Shown here: piece after piece, positions 25,901-37,310 of the stretch
Numbering within the stretch: the stretch's first letter is position 1
Layout: the number at the start of each line of letters is the position of its first letter
DNA from: Parietaria judaica
Lineage: Eukaryota; Streptophyta; Magnoliopsida; Rosales; Urticaceae
Assembly (NCBI GenBank): GCA_954871525.1
Contig: OX940861.1
Location: forward strand, 12,570,842-12,634,841
Length of the DNA stretch: 64,000 bases
Direction: 5' to 3'
Program-made: the position numbers and the translations under genes
The notes under the pieces: model-generated
What the model saw: only the letters and a program-made list of their open reading frames with translations
Database searches by the model: none
Told to the model about the DNA's origin: nothing

Positions 25901-26369
25901 GGGTTAATGACGGCAAAAATACCCAAAGTTTGGTCAAAGAACCCCTCGTGTATCCAAAGTTTAAAAGTGGTGGCAAAAATACCCAAAGTCACATTTGGAG
26001 AGTTGAACACTCCATTCTCGTAACGCCGTTAACTTACCTGTTAATTCTGGCCACGTGGACAAATCTGTTTTGTTAAGTGTAATCATTAGGGGTTCAATTA
26101 GTTGTGTTAAATAGTATTGATTAGGGGTTTAATTTCTTGTTTTGTCGTAAACGAGACTGATGTGAGCTCGTTCACGTGGCAAAAATTATTATGTCAGCAA
26201 CCCACGTTTGTCCACGTGGCCAGAGTTAACGGGTAAGTTAACGGCATAACGAGAATGGAGTGGTCAACTCCCCAAATGCGACTTTGGGTATTTTTGCCAC
26301 CACTTTTAAACGTTGAGTACACGAGGGGTTCTTTGACTAAACTTTGGGTATTTTTGCCGTCATTAGCCT
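25901..26369. mobile_element. MULE MITE, second copy of the 10557-11025 family
   Basis: The ends GGGTTAATGACGGCAAAAAT and the complement of GCCGTCATTAGCC match the copy upstream of CLPB4. The 9-bp target duplication is TTCTATAAA (25892-25900) and TTCTATTAA (26370-26378), one mismatch. Internal words including TGGCCACGTGGACAAATCTG are shared, so both copies can be aligned end to end. Confidence 0.85.
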
Positions 26370-27271
26370 TTCTATTAAATACCAGAACCGGATTAAAATA
26401 AATAAATTATTTGGATGTGTATAAATATAATCGAATTTGTGTTACGGGGGTTGAACTTGGTCCAATAAAAAAGGGAAACTTTAAGATCAAGGCAATTTTA
26501 TTTTGTTTCACGTTCAATCTCACGGGGATCAATCAACATTACTCTAAGGGTCGGTGGTGATTGACTTTCACACCAACTAAGCTGAATTATTTTTCTTCTC
26601 TGATTTTGCTTTCGTGATGATAATTAATAAGTATGAAATTCAATCATTTAAGTTTTCAAGAGAAAGTAAATCAAATTTGAGTCTCTTATAATGTGACAAC
26701 TTTTACCAAAATTGTGCAAATGCAAATACCATATACACTCATAATAAAACAAAATTATTGGGAAAATAGTTGCCTTCACGTCCTAATTATCTAACAATTC
26801 TTGAACAATCGATGCACATGCATTTCATTTCATTAAAATAAAAAATTATTAATTTATGACTTGGGTCACTCCAAAAACGAAAAGATGTAGCAGCAGACTT
26901 ATAATTATTAATCGAACCAGATGATAAATCATGTTACCAAGACAATCGGACTCGATCGTTGATAAGAACACGAATATCTGATCGAAGAACCTTCTTTCAC
27001 CTATTGATTAGCATAAATGTTAGACTTTGGGCATCCAATCACTGTTCCGGCTCTCGAGTATCAAACTCGACGCTCACTCACGAGGTTCGGAGTTGGGGGA
27101 GGCTCGCAAGTCAAGCTGGCCCACGGTTGGATTTTTGAGGACGCGGTATACGTCCAACCGAGGAAGTGAATATCACGTTCGCATGCATTGGTGAACGCTT
27201 TGGAACGCGTTGAACGAGGGCGTGAGAGCGAGACACGCGTCCCGTCTCATTTGGGTTGCGAGGGTATTAAT
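26370..27271. other. Intergenic DNA, GC-richer toward 27000
   Basis: No gene is recognised. The stretch 27040-27271 is noticeably GC-rich and, together with 31380-31640, flanks the nested LTR stack. Both sides share ACGCG-rich words and a CAAGTCAAG word in opposite orientation, so they may be two halves of one older element. Confidence 0.4.
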
Positions 27272-27538
27272 TGTTGAGGGCGTTTAGTACTGCTCAACAA
27301 TCACAAGATTACTCTTGTTCTTAAAATGAAGATGTGACAGTCACTAATCCCGTGAGCCACGAGGGCAAGAACGGTCGCCTGGGCAAGGGGAAGTGCTGAT
27401 GGGATGTTCCCGAGACTGTGCAGGTATGAGACTACACGGTTATCGGAGATCATACAGGTATGGGACTGTATGGTCGAAGAGGCTTAAAAGAATTGATTGG
27501 TACTACCTATGTCAACAAGATGCATCTTCTTTTCGGTA

Positions 27539-27625
27539 GCCCGTTCATAGGAACTCCAAAGTTAAGCGTGCTTGGCTTGGGAGCAATCCTGGGATGGGTG
27601 ACCTCCTGGGAAGTTTCTCGGGAAG
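27539..27625 (+). ncRNA. 5S rRNA-like module in the Cassandra LTR
   Basis: The segment contains GAACTCCAAAGTTAAGCGTG and GGGATGGGTGACCTCC, which match the internal promoter region (box A, intermediate element, box C) and 3' half of plant 5S rRNA, with a diverged middle. The first 40 or so bases of real 5S rRNA are not recognisable, so it is not a functional ribosomal gene. Published work on Cassandra reports RNA polymerase III transcription from this module; whether this interrupted copy is transcribed is unknown. Confidence 0.75.
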
Positions 27626-27679
27626 TGTGCGTGTGAGGACAAAGCACGCTGAAAAGACTCGTGTTGGCCTGTGGGGATA

Positions 27680-30407
27680 TGTTGGGAATCACGTCTCGGA
27701 TTCCTTGAAAATTATCACGAATTGAACCTCCTGACCGTCCGGGTAACATTTAAAAATTAATTTAAAGCGGAATAACTTGTTATCCGTCCAACGGTCCGGA
27801 TATCGGATAATAACCATTTCACAAGATCTGATAAATATTATGCAATTTAATATTCATATATCATTATTAATAATCTAGTCATAATAGGAAATAAATAGAA
27901 AGCAGTAAATGGTTGCATTTATTAACCCAATGCATAAGGCCGTACCTCTATTGACGACTTCCGGCTGCGCGTTCTGAATCGGGCAGGGCTCCGCCGGTGC
28001 TGAGGGAAACTCCCGTGATCTTCCGGGATATTCTCCTGGAATCCTCGTACCGAAGCGTGGGCTTCGCCGGCAGGACTCCGTCGCAAAATTTTAACTGATG
28101 GTTCTTTTTAAGCTTCCGGAGAAATAGTCTCCTAAGCCGAACCAGAAAAGAGAGATCAGAGAGAAAATTCGCAGACCCTGAGGGAGAGGGAGAGTTCGAA
28201 TTTTTCTCTGGGGAAATGTGTGAAAAATGTGTAGAATGAGCCTCCTATTTATAGGCTCAAACCGTAACCGAATTGGAGAATTTCCCTCCCTAATTTTCGA
28301 ATTTCATTAATTAAATATAATTAATTATCTTAATCCAATGGTCCAGATTTAATCTCATCTAAATCCAATGGATATAATTAATTAGGGATTTAATTAAATA
28401 AGAAAGATTTGGATAAATCAAAAAACCAATCTTATCTTCTTATCTTTATAAAATTCGAATTATCCTATATATTTATAATGAAATTCGAATTATCATTATC
28501 TAGATCCAACGGTTAAACCGATCTAATGGATCAAATTAGTTTAGGATAAAATCAAATATAAAAAGATTTATTAAAAAACAATTTCGAATTTATCCATAAA
28601 CTATAATTCGAATATATATATAAATATATATAATTAATTAATTTTCAATCCAACGGTAAAGATTAAATCTTAGACCGATCTAACGGATATAATTAATTAA
28701 CCAAAATTCGAAAAATGAAACTTGGTCACCAAGTTATTAATTTCGAATTTATCAATATCCTAATCCAACGGTTGATATTAAATCATAACCGATCCAATGG
28801 ATAATATTGATTTTAGGGATTTGCTAAAATACCAAAACATTTGGTACTTATGCCGCAAATTTGGAAAGACCAAATCATACCATTCGAATTTAGCTAAGGT
28901 TTCATATATCAAACCCTAATTCGAATTTACACATATGAATATATATAAATATATATTTTTATTTATTAATATAAATCTATTAATTATTAATTAATTATTA
29001 ATAAGATATTAATAATTAAATCCAAATAATTAAATTATATTAATATTTCCTGATCTCAATATCACACATTAAAATGTCATGGTGCCACACCATTATTTAA
29101 ATTCGTGACATGTGATTTAATTTCAAAGTTTATCGAACCGATCATAAACTTAGAAAATCCATAAATCACTAACCGTAAGTCGAAATGACTCGGTTCAAAA
29201 AGCAAAGTTGCTTAGAATTTAATTTCCAACAACATGGTGCTGATAGAAAATCTAAATTCTAACTTTCTTTTATCAGTTAATTTTGTGTACCAAAATATGG
29301 TACGTTTGCCACGCTAACGATAAAACTATCTGACGTCTGCCACAGACCTTTCAGTTTTATAAGTCAAGCCAAATGATTAAACATTATCCAGAATGTATTT
29401 TAATCACGTACGTATCATCCGTTACGGAGCTATCCTGGGGACCATGGACCCGTATCACTTAAGCTCCAACGAACTGCTAGTTGTTCGTCAAACCTCGAAG
29501 TGATTCCACTATAGACCCGAGGCTACACTCTTTAGTGATACGGTATATATTATTCCCTTTATAACAGCAGGGTGTCCATTGATACAATCAAATTCGGGTT
29601 ATTGATCTTTCACTTGATGATCCACACACGAGCAGGCGGTTTCTACCGTTATGCCCCTCATTGCATTTTCATCCTTGACTCAGTCAGTAATATTATGAGT
29701 AAACCACTTATGGTTTCGATTTATAAGTTGCGCACGGGTACCTCTCACTTCTCACCACCGACAATCAAGGGAATCATCATCACTCTGAAGAGAGCTGTGT
29801 GATGCCCATGTCTATGACCAAGCTACCCTTACTGCTGACTATCATGTTCCCAAAATAATAGTGTTGGGAACAGCGGTAATATTTCGTGTTCTTTAACGGT
29901 TAAATCAAAGAACAATCAAGCCAGCAGCTTGGACTCAAGATCACTCAGGACTTAGATCGAATATCCATTTGATCATCTACTAGTGACTCAACTCCAAGTT
30001 ATCAGTGACGGTCTTATATGATAACTTCCGGAGTTTAAGTCAGGTCCAGTCCAGTATGAAGACACTTCATACTTAATGCACTTCTAGTGAGTGTGACACA
30101 CACAAAATCCAGAATAGGATTGTCACTTAGTCACATTAATGACCTTATACGATTAATGGGCTCCCACCCAGTTAATCAGGTCACGGACATTTTAAGTTCA
30201 TTTATTATGATTATTAATTCTTCTTCACATTGACTCTGTTGTGATAATAATACATAATTGCATCCTTTATGAACTAAGGATCAAACATTCTATTTTACTT
30301 TACCAGAAACTATAATAAGATTATCATAATAAGTATCATCTTTATTCAACGACTTGTCATAATACAAATGGATAAAATATCTTGTTTAAGGACACATATG
30401 TCCAACA
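27680..30407 (-). mobile_element. Large solo LTR (2.73 kb) nested in Cassandra
   Basis: The ends are TGTTGGGAATC at 27680 and TGTCCAACA at 30407, a perfect TGTTGG/CCAACA inverted pair, and both flanks read GGATA (27675-27679, 30408-30412). On the minus strand a TATA-like CCTATAAATAGGAGG is present near 28235-28250, preceded by a long AT-rich U3 and followed by a 550-bp R-U5 with CT-rich leader. No protein-coding frame of any size occurs. Two full LTRs cannot be aligned within it, so one long LTR is the simplest reading; a non-coding element with degenerate ends is the alternative. Confidence 0.7.
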
Positions 30408-30711
30408 GGATAGTCGTCGATTCGATTGAGCAGCCGAGGCGTTACAGAAGAGCTCGGTTCCTTCCGTTTATTAGCTAGGAAAATAGGGTAATTTTTTTAT
30501 TGTCGGTGTTGTTTTTCTCTCTTTACAAGTATTGACCTCCTTTCTTCTCCTCAATCTGAATCCTTTTTTACATAGGTTTCTCTCCCCTTTTATAGGCCAG
30601 TTTTCCTGCTTTTCTCGGAGTCCCATCGGCTCGTTCCCCCATATGTCTTGAAAAAGCCTGGTGCATCCCCTTTCGCGTGGTTCGAGTCCACTGAGTTAAC
30701 TTCCGAGGTGA

Positions 30712-30870
30712 CCGCATTAAATGCTCATCCCATCGCGGCGTGCTCAAGCATTTAATGCTCGTCCCATCGAAGCCTCAAGCATTAAATGCTTATCCCAACG
30801 CGGCGTGCTCAAGCATTTAATGCTCGTCCCATCGAAGCCTCAAGCATTAAATGCTTATTCCATCAGTCAC
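30712..30870. repeat. 65-bp tandem repeat in the solo-LTR U3
   Basis: Units of about 65 bp built from GCATTAAATGCTCATCCCAT and CAAGCATTTAATGCTCGTCC words occur about two and a half times. Each unit contains the near-palindrome GCATTTAATGC. Confidence 0.8.
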
Positions 30871-30924
30871 CGTCAATACTGTCAGTACCTCTTGCCTCGC
30901 CAGAGTCTCCCCGACTCTTTCTCG

Positions 30925-31135
30925 TCGAGTCATGGTGTCGTCGACTCTCCTCGTCGGGTGTAGTTGTCGTCGACTCTCGTCGGGTCTTGGGGTCGCCGAC
31001 TCTTCGTCGGGTCTTGGTGTCGTCGACTCCTCGTCGGGTCTCGGTGTCATCGACTCTCCTCGTCGGGTCTCGGTGTCGTTGACTTTCCTCGTCGGGTCTC
31101 GGTGTCGTCGACTCTCCTCGTCGGGTCCTGTTCGC
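30925..31135. repeat. 26- to 30-bp tandem repeat in the solo-LTR U3
   Basis: About seven imperfect units of the form GTGTCGTCGACTCTCCTCGTC plus GGGTCTTG or GGGTCTCG follow each other. The repeats keep several frames open, which explains the short open frames here; none looks like a gene. Confidence 0.8.
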
Positions 31136-31416
31136 GTTCGGGGATCCGCTTCATGGTCTCCATTCGTCGACCTTCAAGGCTTCCATAGTGTTAAGAGGGA
31201 TCTAACCGGATCCGACCTTAACATTAATGACTTACATCAGCAATAAATTCAATCACCCTCCAACTACTTTCGCCACTTGTCACCATCTGGTTCGTCCTCC
31301 TCCAACCACACGGATAGGCTTCTCGGCGTATCTATAATGCGTCGCACGCCTGTCGTCGAGTGAAGGCCATGTCGCGAGAGAGCGGGTCACGTGTGCGCAC
31401 GTTCATTGCCTGGCGT

Positions 31417-31573
31417 CAGTGGCGGATCCAGGATTTTAGGATAGGGGGGCCGAATTTTTTTTTTTTGCGTACCTATTTTTTTTTACCAACAATGACAATG
31501 AACGTATAAAATCATACCGAAAAATTCATTAGCGGAGGTAGGATGCGAATAATAACATGTGCATCCGCCACTG
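31417..31573. mobile_element. 157-bp hAT-type MITE
   Basis: The ends are CAGTGGCGGATCCAGG and its approximate complement GCATCCGCCACTG. A perfect 8-bp target duplication CCTGGCGT flanks it at 31409-31416 and 31574-31581. Confidence 0.85.
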
Positions 31574-31581
31574 CCTGGCGT

Positions 31582-32380
31582 CACGATGCGAACGCGTTCA
31601 TTTGGACGCGTGAAAGAAGACCAACTTGACTTGCAAGTCTCTCCATTTTCATTTCATTGAAAACTAAGGAATTACAAAGAAATACAAATAACATAAAGAG
31701 TCTCTTATTTCCCAAAATAAAAACAAGAATCAACGCATAAATGAAATTAAATCATAAACAAACAATACTAATGACGCAAAATAAATGATTAAATGGTATG
31801 GAAGCAAATAAACCGAAGATTGTAGCTTGATAAATGATTGGATCTTCGCGTTTAATTCCCGATCTTTCGATCCATGATTTATGACATCACTAAAACTTTG
31901 TGATTTACACCGCTAATATTATTTAAATCTATGGGGTCGTATAAAAAATAATGGTACGATCATTATAATCTTACAATAATGTCAATTAATGTTGCGTTGG
32001 ACACAATTACAACAATTAAGTACGTAATTTCTTAAGCACAAAGTATGGTTCATTGGGACAACAACTAACTTAGAAAAAACACAATAATTTCCCATTAACG
32101 AGAAAAATAAAATAAAATAAAATAAAATAAAATTTACAAAATGTAATAAATCACCACTATTGAATTTCCCCTTAAACAACTCTCCTTCTTCGCTCTCACC
32201 AGATCGCCGGTGACTGTTGCTTCTTCTCCGACCACTCGCAAAGGTGATCATTTCTCAAACCCTAGTTTCTTCTTCTTCTCTGCTTGCGAATCTGCAATCT
32301 CTCTGAATCAGTCGGAGGAGCCGAAAAGATCGCGAATTTGCCGCTCCTCGATCCGATCTGGATCTCCGGCCTCCGTACTC
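31582..32380 (+). promoter_or_regulatory. Upstream region of the DOMON-b561 gene
   Basis: The sequence is AT-rich to about 32180, with an (AAAAT)n microsatellite at about 32104-32133. It then turns CT-rich, as expected for a plant 5' leader. The coding frame is open upstream of the chosen ATG, but only from a GTG codon. Confidence 0.4.
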
Positions 32381-35089
32381 ATGCCTCGCGAGGCCGTTCC
32401 GCTGGGGTTTGTGTTCGGATTCTTGGCCTTTGCGCTCGCTTTCTGCCATGGCGATCCGGGTCGGGGCTGCCTCAAGGCCAGCCCGGTCGTCGGGTTCCAG
32501 TCGGAATTCATGATGGTTCAGCACCAGCTCCGGGGGTTCCTCGAGGTGATCGATGATTGCTCGTTTAGGGTTTCGGAGTTCGACATGATTGCCGGGTCGG
32601 AGGTCGTTTGGTGGGGCTCGATCGGACCGGAGTTCGAGAATCTGACCGCCGGGTTCGTGATATCGGATCAGAGACTGAACGAGACCGCGAAGAACTCGAG
32701 CTTCGTCGTGCGGTTGAGAGAGAATGTGACCTGGAGCGAGATTCGAGTCCTCGCTGTTTGGGATCGCCCAACGGCGTCCAATTTTGGCTTCGTGTCGTTG
32801 GAAGAGTCTCCCAATCTGGCTCCATCACCGTCGCCATCGCCATTGAGTGACGGATTTCTGGCCAGGAGGGTTCACATACAGCCGACGATGTTCGAGAATT
32901 GCAAGGCCTTGTCGCCGAAATTTAGGGTTCGATGGAGTTTGAACGCCGATGAGAATTCGATCGATGTCGGATTGGAGGCGGCGACAGGGACGATGAATTA
33001 CATGGCTTTCGGATGGGCAAACCCTAAGGCTACTTCCGATCTGATGCTTGGAGCAGACGTGGCCGTCGCGGGGTTCGGGGAGGACGGAATGCCGTTCGTT
33101 GACGATTTTTACATCACAGACTTCACCGACTGCTACATTGACAAGGATGGGTCGGCTCACGGCGTTTGCCCCGATAAGGCTCATGCAGGCCCAGACTCGG
33201 CTGGGCCGGTGAATGACACGAGGCTGCTGTACGGCCACAGGAGAGACGGTGTTTCGTTCGTCAGGTATCAGAGGCCGTTGAAATCAGCCGATCAGAAGTA
33301 CGATGTTGTGGTGGACCCTGCCGAGGGAATGACTGTCATTTGGGCGATGGGGAAGATCCGGCCCGACAACGTCCGGTCGTACTACCTCCCACAAAATCAC
33401 GGGGGTGCGCTCAACGTGGCGTACGGGCATTTGGTGATGAATGTGTCTGAGCACGTGAATGATTGCTTGGGTCCGCTCGACGCGGAGGACAAGGAAGACC
33501 AGGACATCATCATTGCTGATGCGAACACTGAGCTGGTTGTGACGACTGGCCCTGCGCTACACTTTCCGAACCCTCCGAACCCGCCCAAGGTTCTGTACAT
33601 CAACAAGAAGGAGGCTCCGGTGTTGAGAGTCGAGAGAGGAGTCGAGGTGAAGTTCTCGATCCAGGCTGGGCACGATGTGGCATTCTACATCACCTCCGAT
33701 CCCATTGGAGGCAACGCCACATTGAGAAACACGAGCGAGCTCGTCTATGCCGGAGGAGCTGAGGCCGAAGGTGTTTTGGCGAGCCCGGGGGTGATGGTTT
33801 GGGCTCCGGACCGGAACACGCCAAACGATGTATATTACCATTCTCTGTATCAGCAGAAAATGGGTTGGAGAGTTGAGGTTGTCGACGGAGGATTGGCCGA
33901 TATGTACAAGAACAGTGTTTTCTTGGATGATCAGCAAGTTACCTTCTTCTGGATGCTGTCAGAGGGTTCAATTCTGATTGCTGCTCGTGCCGAGAAAAAG
34001 AGCGGGTATTTGGCAATAGGGTTCGGCAGCGAAATGACAAATAGCTTTGCTTACGTGGCGTGGGTCGATAACATCGGTCAAGGGCGGGTCAACACTTATT
34101 GGATCGATGGGACGGGTGCCTCCAGCATCCACCCGACCAAGGAGAACTTGACGTACGTTCGTTGCAAGTCGGAAAACGGGATAATAACTTTGGAATTCAC
34201 ACGACCGTTAAAACCGGCTTGTGTTCAGAGCAACGATCCGGTCTGCAAGAACATCATCGATCCGACCACTCCGCTGAAGGTCATATGGGCAATGGGCGCC
34301 ACATGGACTGACGGAGCCTTGGCCGAGAGGAACATGCACTCCTCCATGAGTGGTCGACACACCAGAGTGCTTCTCATGAGCGGCTCTGCAGAGGCTGAGC
34401 AGGATTTACGACCCGTATTGGCTGTGCACGGATTTATGATGTTCCTGGCTTGGGGCATTTTGCTTCCCGGTGGAATATTAGCAGCGAGGTACATGAAACA
34501 TGTGAAAGGCGACTTTTGGTTCAAGATTCACGTCTACTTGCAGTACTCGGGTTTGGCGATAATCATGCTCGCCGTACTCTTTGCGGTGGCCGAGCTTCGA
34601 GGATTCTATTTCGGGTCTTTGCACGTCAAGTTCGGAACACTGGCGACCCTTCTGGCTTGTGCTCAACCAATAAACGCCTCGCTGAGGCCTAAGAAGCCAG
34701 CGAACGGAGAAGTAGAAACCTCGACGAGAAGGTGTGTTTGGGAGTATCTCCACTTCATCGTCGGAAGATCCGCCATTGTTGCAGGTGTCGCTGCGCTTTT
34801 CACCGGGATGAAGCACTTGGGCATTAGATACGACGGAGAGAATGTCAATGGACTGAACTTAGCCTTAATAGCTTGGTTCGTGTTAGGCTCATTGTTGGTC
34901 ATGTATTTAGAGTACTGTGAAAAAAAGAAGACAAGAGATAATTTTTCCGGGCGAGGCAATTGGGTGCTCGGGAATCAAGACGAAGACGACGCAGTCGATC
35001 TTCTGAGCCCAACCGGGACGCTCTCGGACAAGGAGTCGCAGACTTCGAGAAGAATAATGGAAGTTCAGCTAGAGCCACTTCACAAATAG
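32381..35089 (+). CDS. DM13-DOMON-cytochrome b561 membrane protein (At5g54830-like)
   Basis: This intronless gene encodes 902 residues. A signal peptide (about 1-24, hydrophobic FVFGFLAFALAF) is followed by a DM13 domain (about 30-150, beginning CLKASPVVGFQSEF), a first DOMON region (about 180-330), a linking region, a second DOMON region (about 510-650, with GYLAIGFGSEM) and a cytochrome b561 core of five or six membrane segments (about 675-850). Histidines 683, 717, 748 and 791 sit at the spacing of the two-haem b561 fold. Related proteins are thought to pass electrons across membranes, with the DOMON side binding haem or sugar, but for this subclass the substrate is not established. I chose ATG 32381 because the signal peptide starts there. 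The open frame runs upstream without an ATG. The acidic C-tail (EDDAVDLL) would be cytosolic. Confidence 0.92.
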   Translation: MPREAVPLGFVFGFLAFALAFCHGDPGRGCLKASPVVGFQSEFMMVQHQLRGFLEVIDDCSFRVSEFDMIAGSEVVWWGSIGPEFENLTAGFVISDQRLNETAKNSSFVVRLRENVTWSEIRVLAVWDRPTASNFGFVSLEESPNLAPSPSPSPLSDGFLARRVHIQPTMFENCKALSPKFRVRWSLNADENSIDVGLEAATGTMNYMAFGWANPKATSDLMLGADVAVAGFGEDGMPFVDDFYITDFTDCYIDKDGSAHGVCPDKAHAGPDSAGPVNDTRLLYGHRRDGVSFVRYQRPLKSADQKYDVVVDPAEGMTVIWAMGKIRPDNVRSYYLPQNHGGALNVAYGHLVMNVSEHVNDCLGPLDAEDKEDQDIIIADANTELVVTTGPALHFPNPPNPPKVLYINKKEAPVLRVERGVEVKFSIQAGHDVAFYITSDPIGGNATLRNTSELVYAGGAEAEGVLASPGVMVWAPDRNTPNDVYYHSLYQQKMGWRVEVVDGGLADMYKNSVFLDDQQVTFFWMLSEGSILIAARAEKKSGYLAIGFGSEMTNSFAYVAWVDNIGQGRVNTYWIDGTGASSIHPTKENLTYVRCKSENGIITLEFTRPLKPACVQSNDPVCKNIIDPTTPLKVIWAMGATWTDGALAERNMHSSMSGRHTRVLLMSGSAEAEQDLRPVLAVHGFMMFLAWGILLPGGILAARYMKHVKGDFWFKIHVYLQYSGLAIIMLAVLFAVAELRGFYFGSLHVKFGTLATLLACAQPINASLRPKKPANGEVETSTRRCVWEYLHFIVGRSAIVAGVAALFTGMKHLGIRYDGENVNGLNLALIAWFVLGSLLVMYLEYCEKKKTRDNFSGRGNWVLGNQDEDDAVDLLSPTGTLSDKESQTSRRIMEVQLEPLHK

Positions 35090-36239
35090 CATAGGAATGT
35101 TTTTCCCCTGTATTATTTATCAGGGAAAAGCAAGGCGAGCTTCGTTCGATCAAAAGGCGGGTTTTCCGTCACCGGCGCAGAGAAGAGCGGGGAGTTTTTG
35201 GAGCTTTGAGGCTGTATCGTCCGCATCCGAAACCAAGCTAATCGTCAAGAGTGTTTCACTTTCGAGGCCTCAGTATTATACACAGTATAGTTTTGTATAC
35301 TTTGACTAGTTATATTGTCGTTCCAAAGCAAACAGAGACTTAGGCATTTTTTTTACAGAATCTTGTTACAGTATTTCTCAACGGCAATGAAAACGAGCTC
35401 TACATTTTAGGAACTATATATATTAATAATATAGCTCTTTAATGATAATTTACATTTTGCAACTGCTGTTGGTGACCAGAGATTACTTACTTGTCAGATA
35501 CTGTCGTTTCGGGATAAGTAGTATAGGACTAACGCTCCGATCAGCGGCTTCCGGAGCACCGATTTGGTTCCGGCGGAATTTGCAGACTTGTGTATGAAAA
35601 TCACTATCCTGCAGTCTTAATCTGATGTAGTTTGAAGTTAACAGCTCTTATAAATTGGACTTTCCTTACTTTGATATTAAATTAAGACATCAAAAATTGC
35701 AGTTGGCCTTCTATGAAAATCCGAAATTACACCATTGACACTTTGATATTTTTGTATTTGTACATCTTACGTATTTTGTCTCATTTTTTTTCTCAAAGAT
35801 AAAACGCAAAAAGACGTAGAAAGAATTACCGCGTGTCCTTCCGTAGCCCGACGGAGTAATTTTTACCTCTAACAAATTGCAGCGAAGTTGATGTGGAACC
35901 ATTGAGTTGTTTCACATTCACTGTAGGTAAGTATCATCTGACTGATTTGTGTTATTTCATAATGGTAAGTCGCTATTTCACCTTGAAATTTCTGTTAATT
36001 CATTTACTATTCATATTCCCGCAGTAATTAAGGGACAATGATCATGAAATTTCTGTTAATTCATTTATTTCACCTTCAAATTTCGTGTAATTATGATTTC
36101 AGCTAACCCTCAGAATTATGTTGCCACACTGTATTTTTTAATCATTATTTCATTTTATCCGAAATAAAAAATAAAAATATATATATATATATATATAAAA
36201 ATTACTTAGCACTAGAGAGTAGAGTACTGTATAGACTTG
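35090..36239. other. 3' region of DOMON-b561 gene and intergenic DNA
   Basis: The first 250-300 bp are probably 3' untranslated sequence. A two-copy repeat of AAATTTCTGTTAATTCATTTA occurs at about 35986 and 36046. An (AT)n tract at about 36178-36198 precedes the next gene. No further gene is seen. Confidence 0.45.
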
Positions 36240-37310
36240 TGAAATAAAAACAAAATAAACGAGAGAGAAAAACGAGCAGTGCGAGTCTTGGCTTGTCCAT
36301 CGATCGTCGGAGAGAGAGAGAGAGGGACGAGCATTCGCCGGCGAAGGAGTAAAACGACGGCGTTTCGGCGTGTCGCTCATCGATTAGCTCAAGAACAGTG
36401 ACGATACTCCAGAATCTCTTCCCCGAAACGGTACGGTTCAGGACTCGTTTGTTTCGCCATCGTTGTTTGGGTTTAGGTTACGCTGCTTCGAAGCTATCGA
36501 AACCCTAACTCTGTGTTCCGCGATTGACGACTTTTTCCGGCTTCGGATTCGCTCTGTTTGGTGGTTTCTCCAGTGGTGTTTGGAACCGCTGGATTTTCAA
36601 TCCCGCGATCTCCAGGTTGCTGGATTTTGGACTTTTTTTTATTTCGCTAAAACTTCGCATCCACTTAATCAATGCATTTTGTTTGTATCTAACGAAAGCT
36701 TAATACTTTGAGGATTTTGTCCAAGAAAAGAGAGAGAAACATTAGAATCGAAGTTTTCGGGAGTGAAAATGAAGGGTTTGCTTTAGGACATTGCTTTCAG
36801 TCAATCTAAAAAGAGCACTTTGTATTGATAATAAGGAATCAGAAAATGTAAAGGATCATTTCTATATGGATAGCAGAGAGCTAATGGAATTGAGTACTTT
36901 ATGTTCTAACGAAGAACTAGATATGGAATCTTGTGTATATTTTTGTGGATCGTCGTTCATACTCGTTCTCCACTAAAGCATACCGTGCTGCATGTTTCCT
37001 TACTAGTTGATTGTTTCTTGACCCGGGTCGTTTCTAGCTTCGCGGTGCGACATATTATTATTTGATATTTGAGGTCCCTGTGGTGGAAGCGGAGAAATCG
37101 TATTATGGATTTTTATGTATTTGCATTTTTAGGTCGATTAAATATAGTCGTCGTTTATTTTCGTAATCACGCTTTCTCTTCTCCATTGTAGCACTTCCGG
37201 TCATGGTAGGTTCCATGTAAATTCCTTGTGTCATTTAAAAAAATGATGATAATTTACGTTTAATTCCTGACAATACCGTTAATGTTCGCTGGGGACAGGC
37301 ACTCGATAAA
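36240..37310 (+). promoter_or_regulatory. 5' leader and probable leader introns of the PMD gene
   Basis: The AT-rich tract just before 36240 is a candidate TATA region. A (GA)n run at 36310-36324 lies in a leader-like stretch. The sequence GGGGACAG just before GCACTCGATAAAATGG fits a 3' splice site at about 37298, with one or more leader introns upstream. Exact exon ends cannot be set without transcripts. Confidence 0.4.

Larger units (their letters stand above)
27333..30446 (+). mobile_element. Cassandra-type 5S-bearing LTR (about 381 bp) split by a nested LTR
   Basis: Cassandra is a family of plant terminal-repeat retrotransposons in miniature whose LTRs carry a 5S rRNA-like module. Here the LTR starts TGTGACAGTC at 27333 and ends GGCGTTACA at 30446, flanked by the perfect duplication GAAGA (27328-27332, 30447-30451). 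Downstream of the 5S module, words such as GTGAGGACAAAGCACGCTG and AAGACTCGTGTTGG are as I remember them from Cassandra LTRs. Only one LTR is present, so it is a solo LTR. It is interrupted at 27680-30407 by another element, and the sequence resumes with GTCGTCGATTCG at 30413. Confidence 0.82.
27272..31223 (-). mobile_element. Solo LTR (about 833 bp of its own) split by nested Cassandra LTR
   Basis: The ends are TGTTGAGGGCG at 27272 and CCTTAACA at 31223, giving TGTT/AACA termini, and both sides carry the 5-bp target duplication TTAAT (27267-27271, 31224-31228). Its own sequence is 27272-27332 plus 30452-31223. On the minus strand a TATA-like CCTATAAAAGGGG lies near 30585-30600, so transcription would run leftward. 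No primer-binding site or internal region exists, so this is a solo LTR. Its downstream end, with an AGCTAATAAACGG word and a terminal CGCCCTCAACA, matches the LTR family at 41940-46308. Its U3 carries two tandem arrays listed separately. Confidence 0.8.

Noticed and set aside
27539..27625. A functional 5S rRNA gene
   Set aside because: The first third of 5S rRNA is not recognisable and the middle has diverged; the LTR context identifies it as a Cassandra module.
27507..27749. An 80-codon minus-strand frame
   Set aside because: It runs across the 5S-like module and the junction of the nested LTR, so it cannot be an ancestral protein gene.
30712..31246. Short plus-strand open frames of 74-131 codons
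   Set aside because: They follow the 65-bp and 26- to 30-bp tandem units of a solo LTR and have no start or domain support.
32255..34959. Several 70-140 codon frames on both strands within the DOMON-b561 gene
   Set aside because: They are out-of-frame shadows of a 902-codon gene with clear domain structure.
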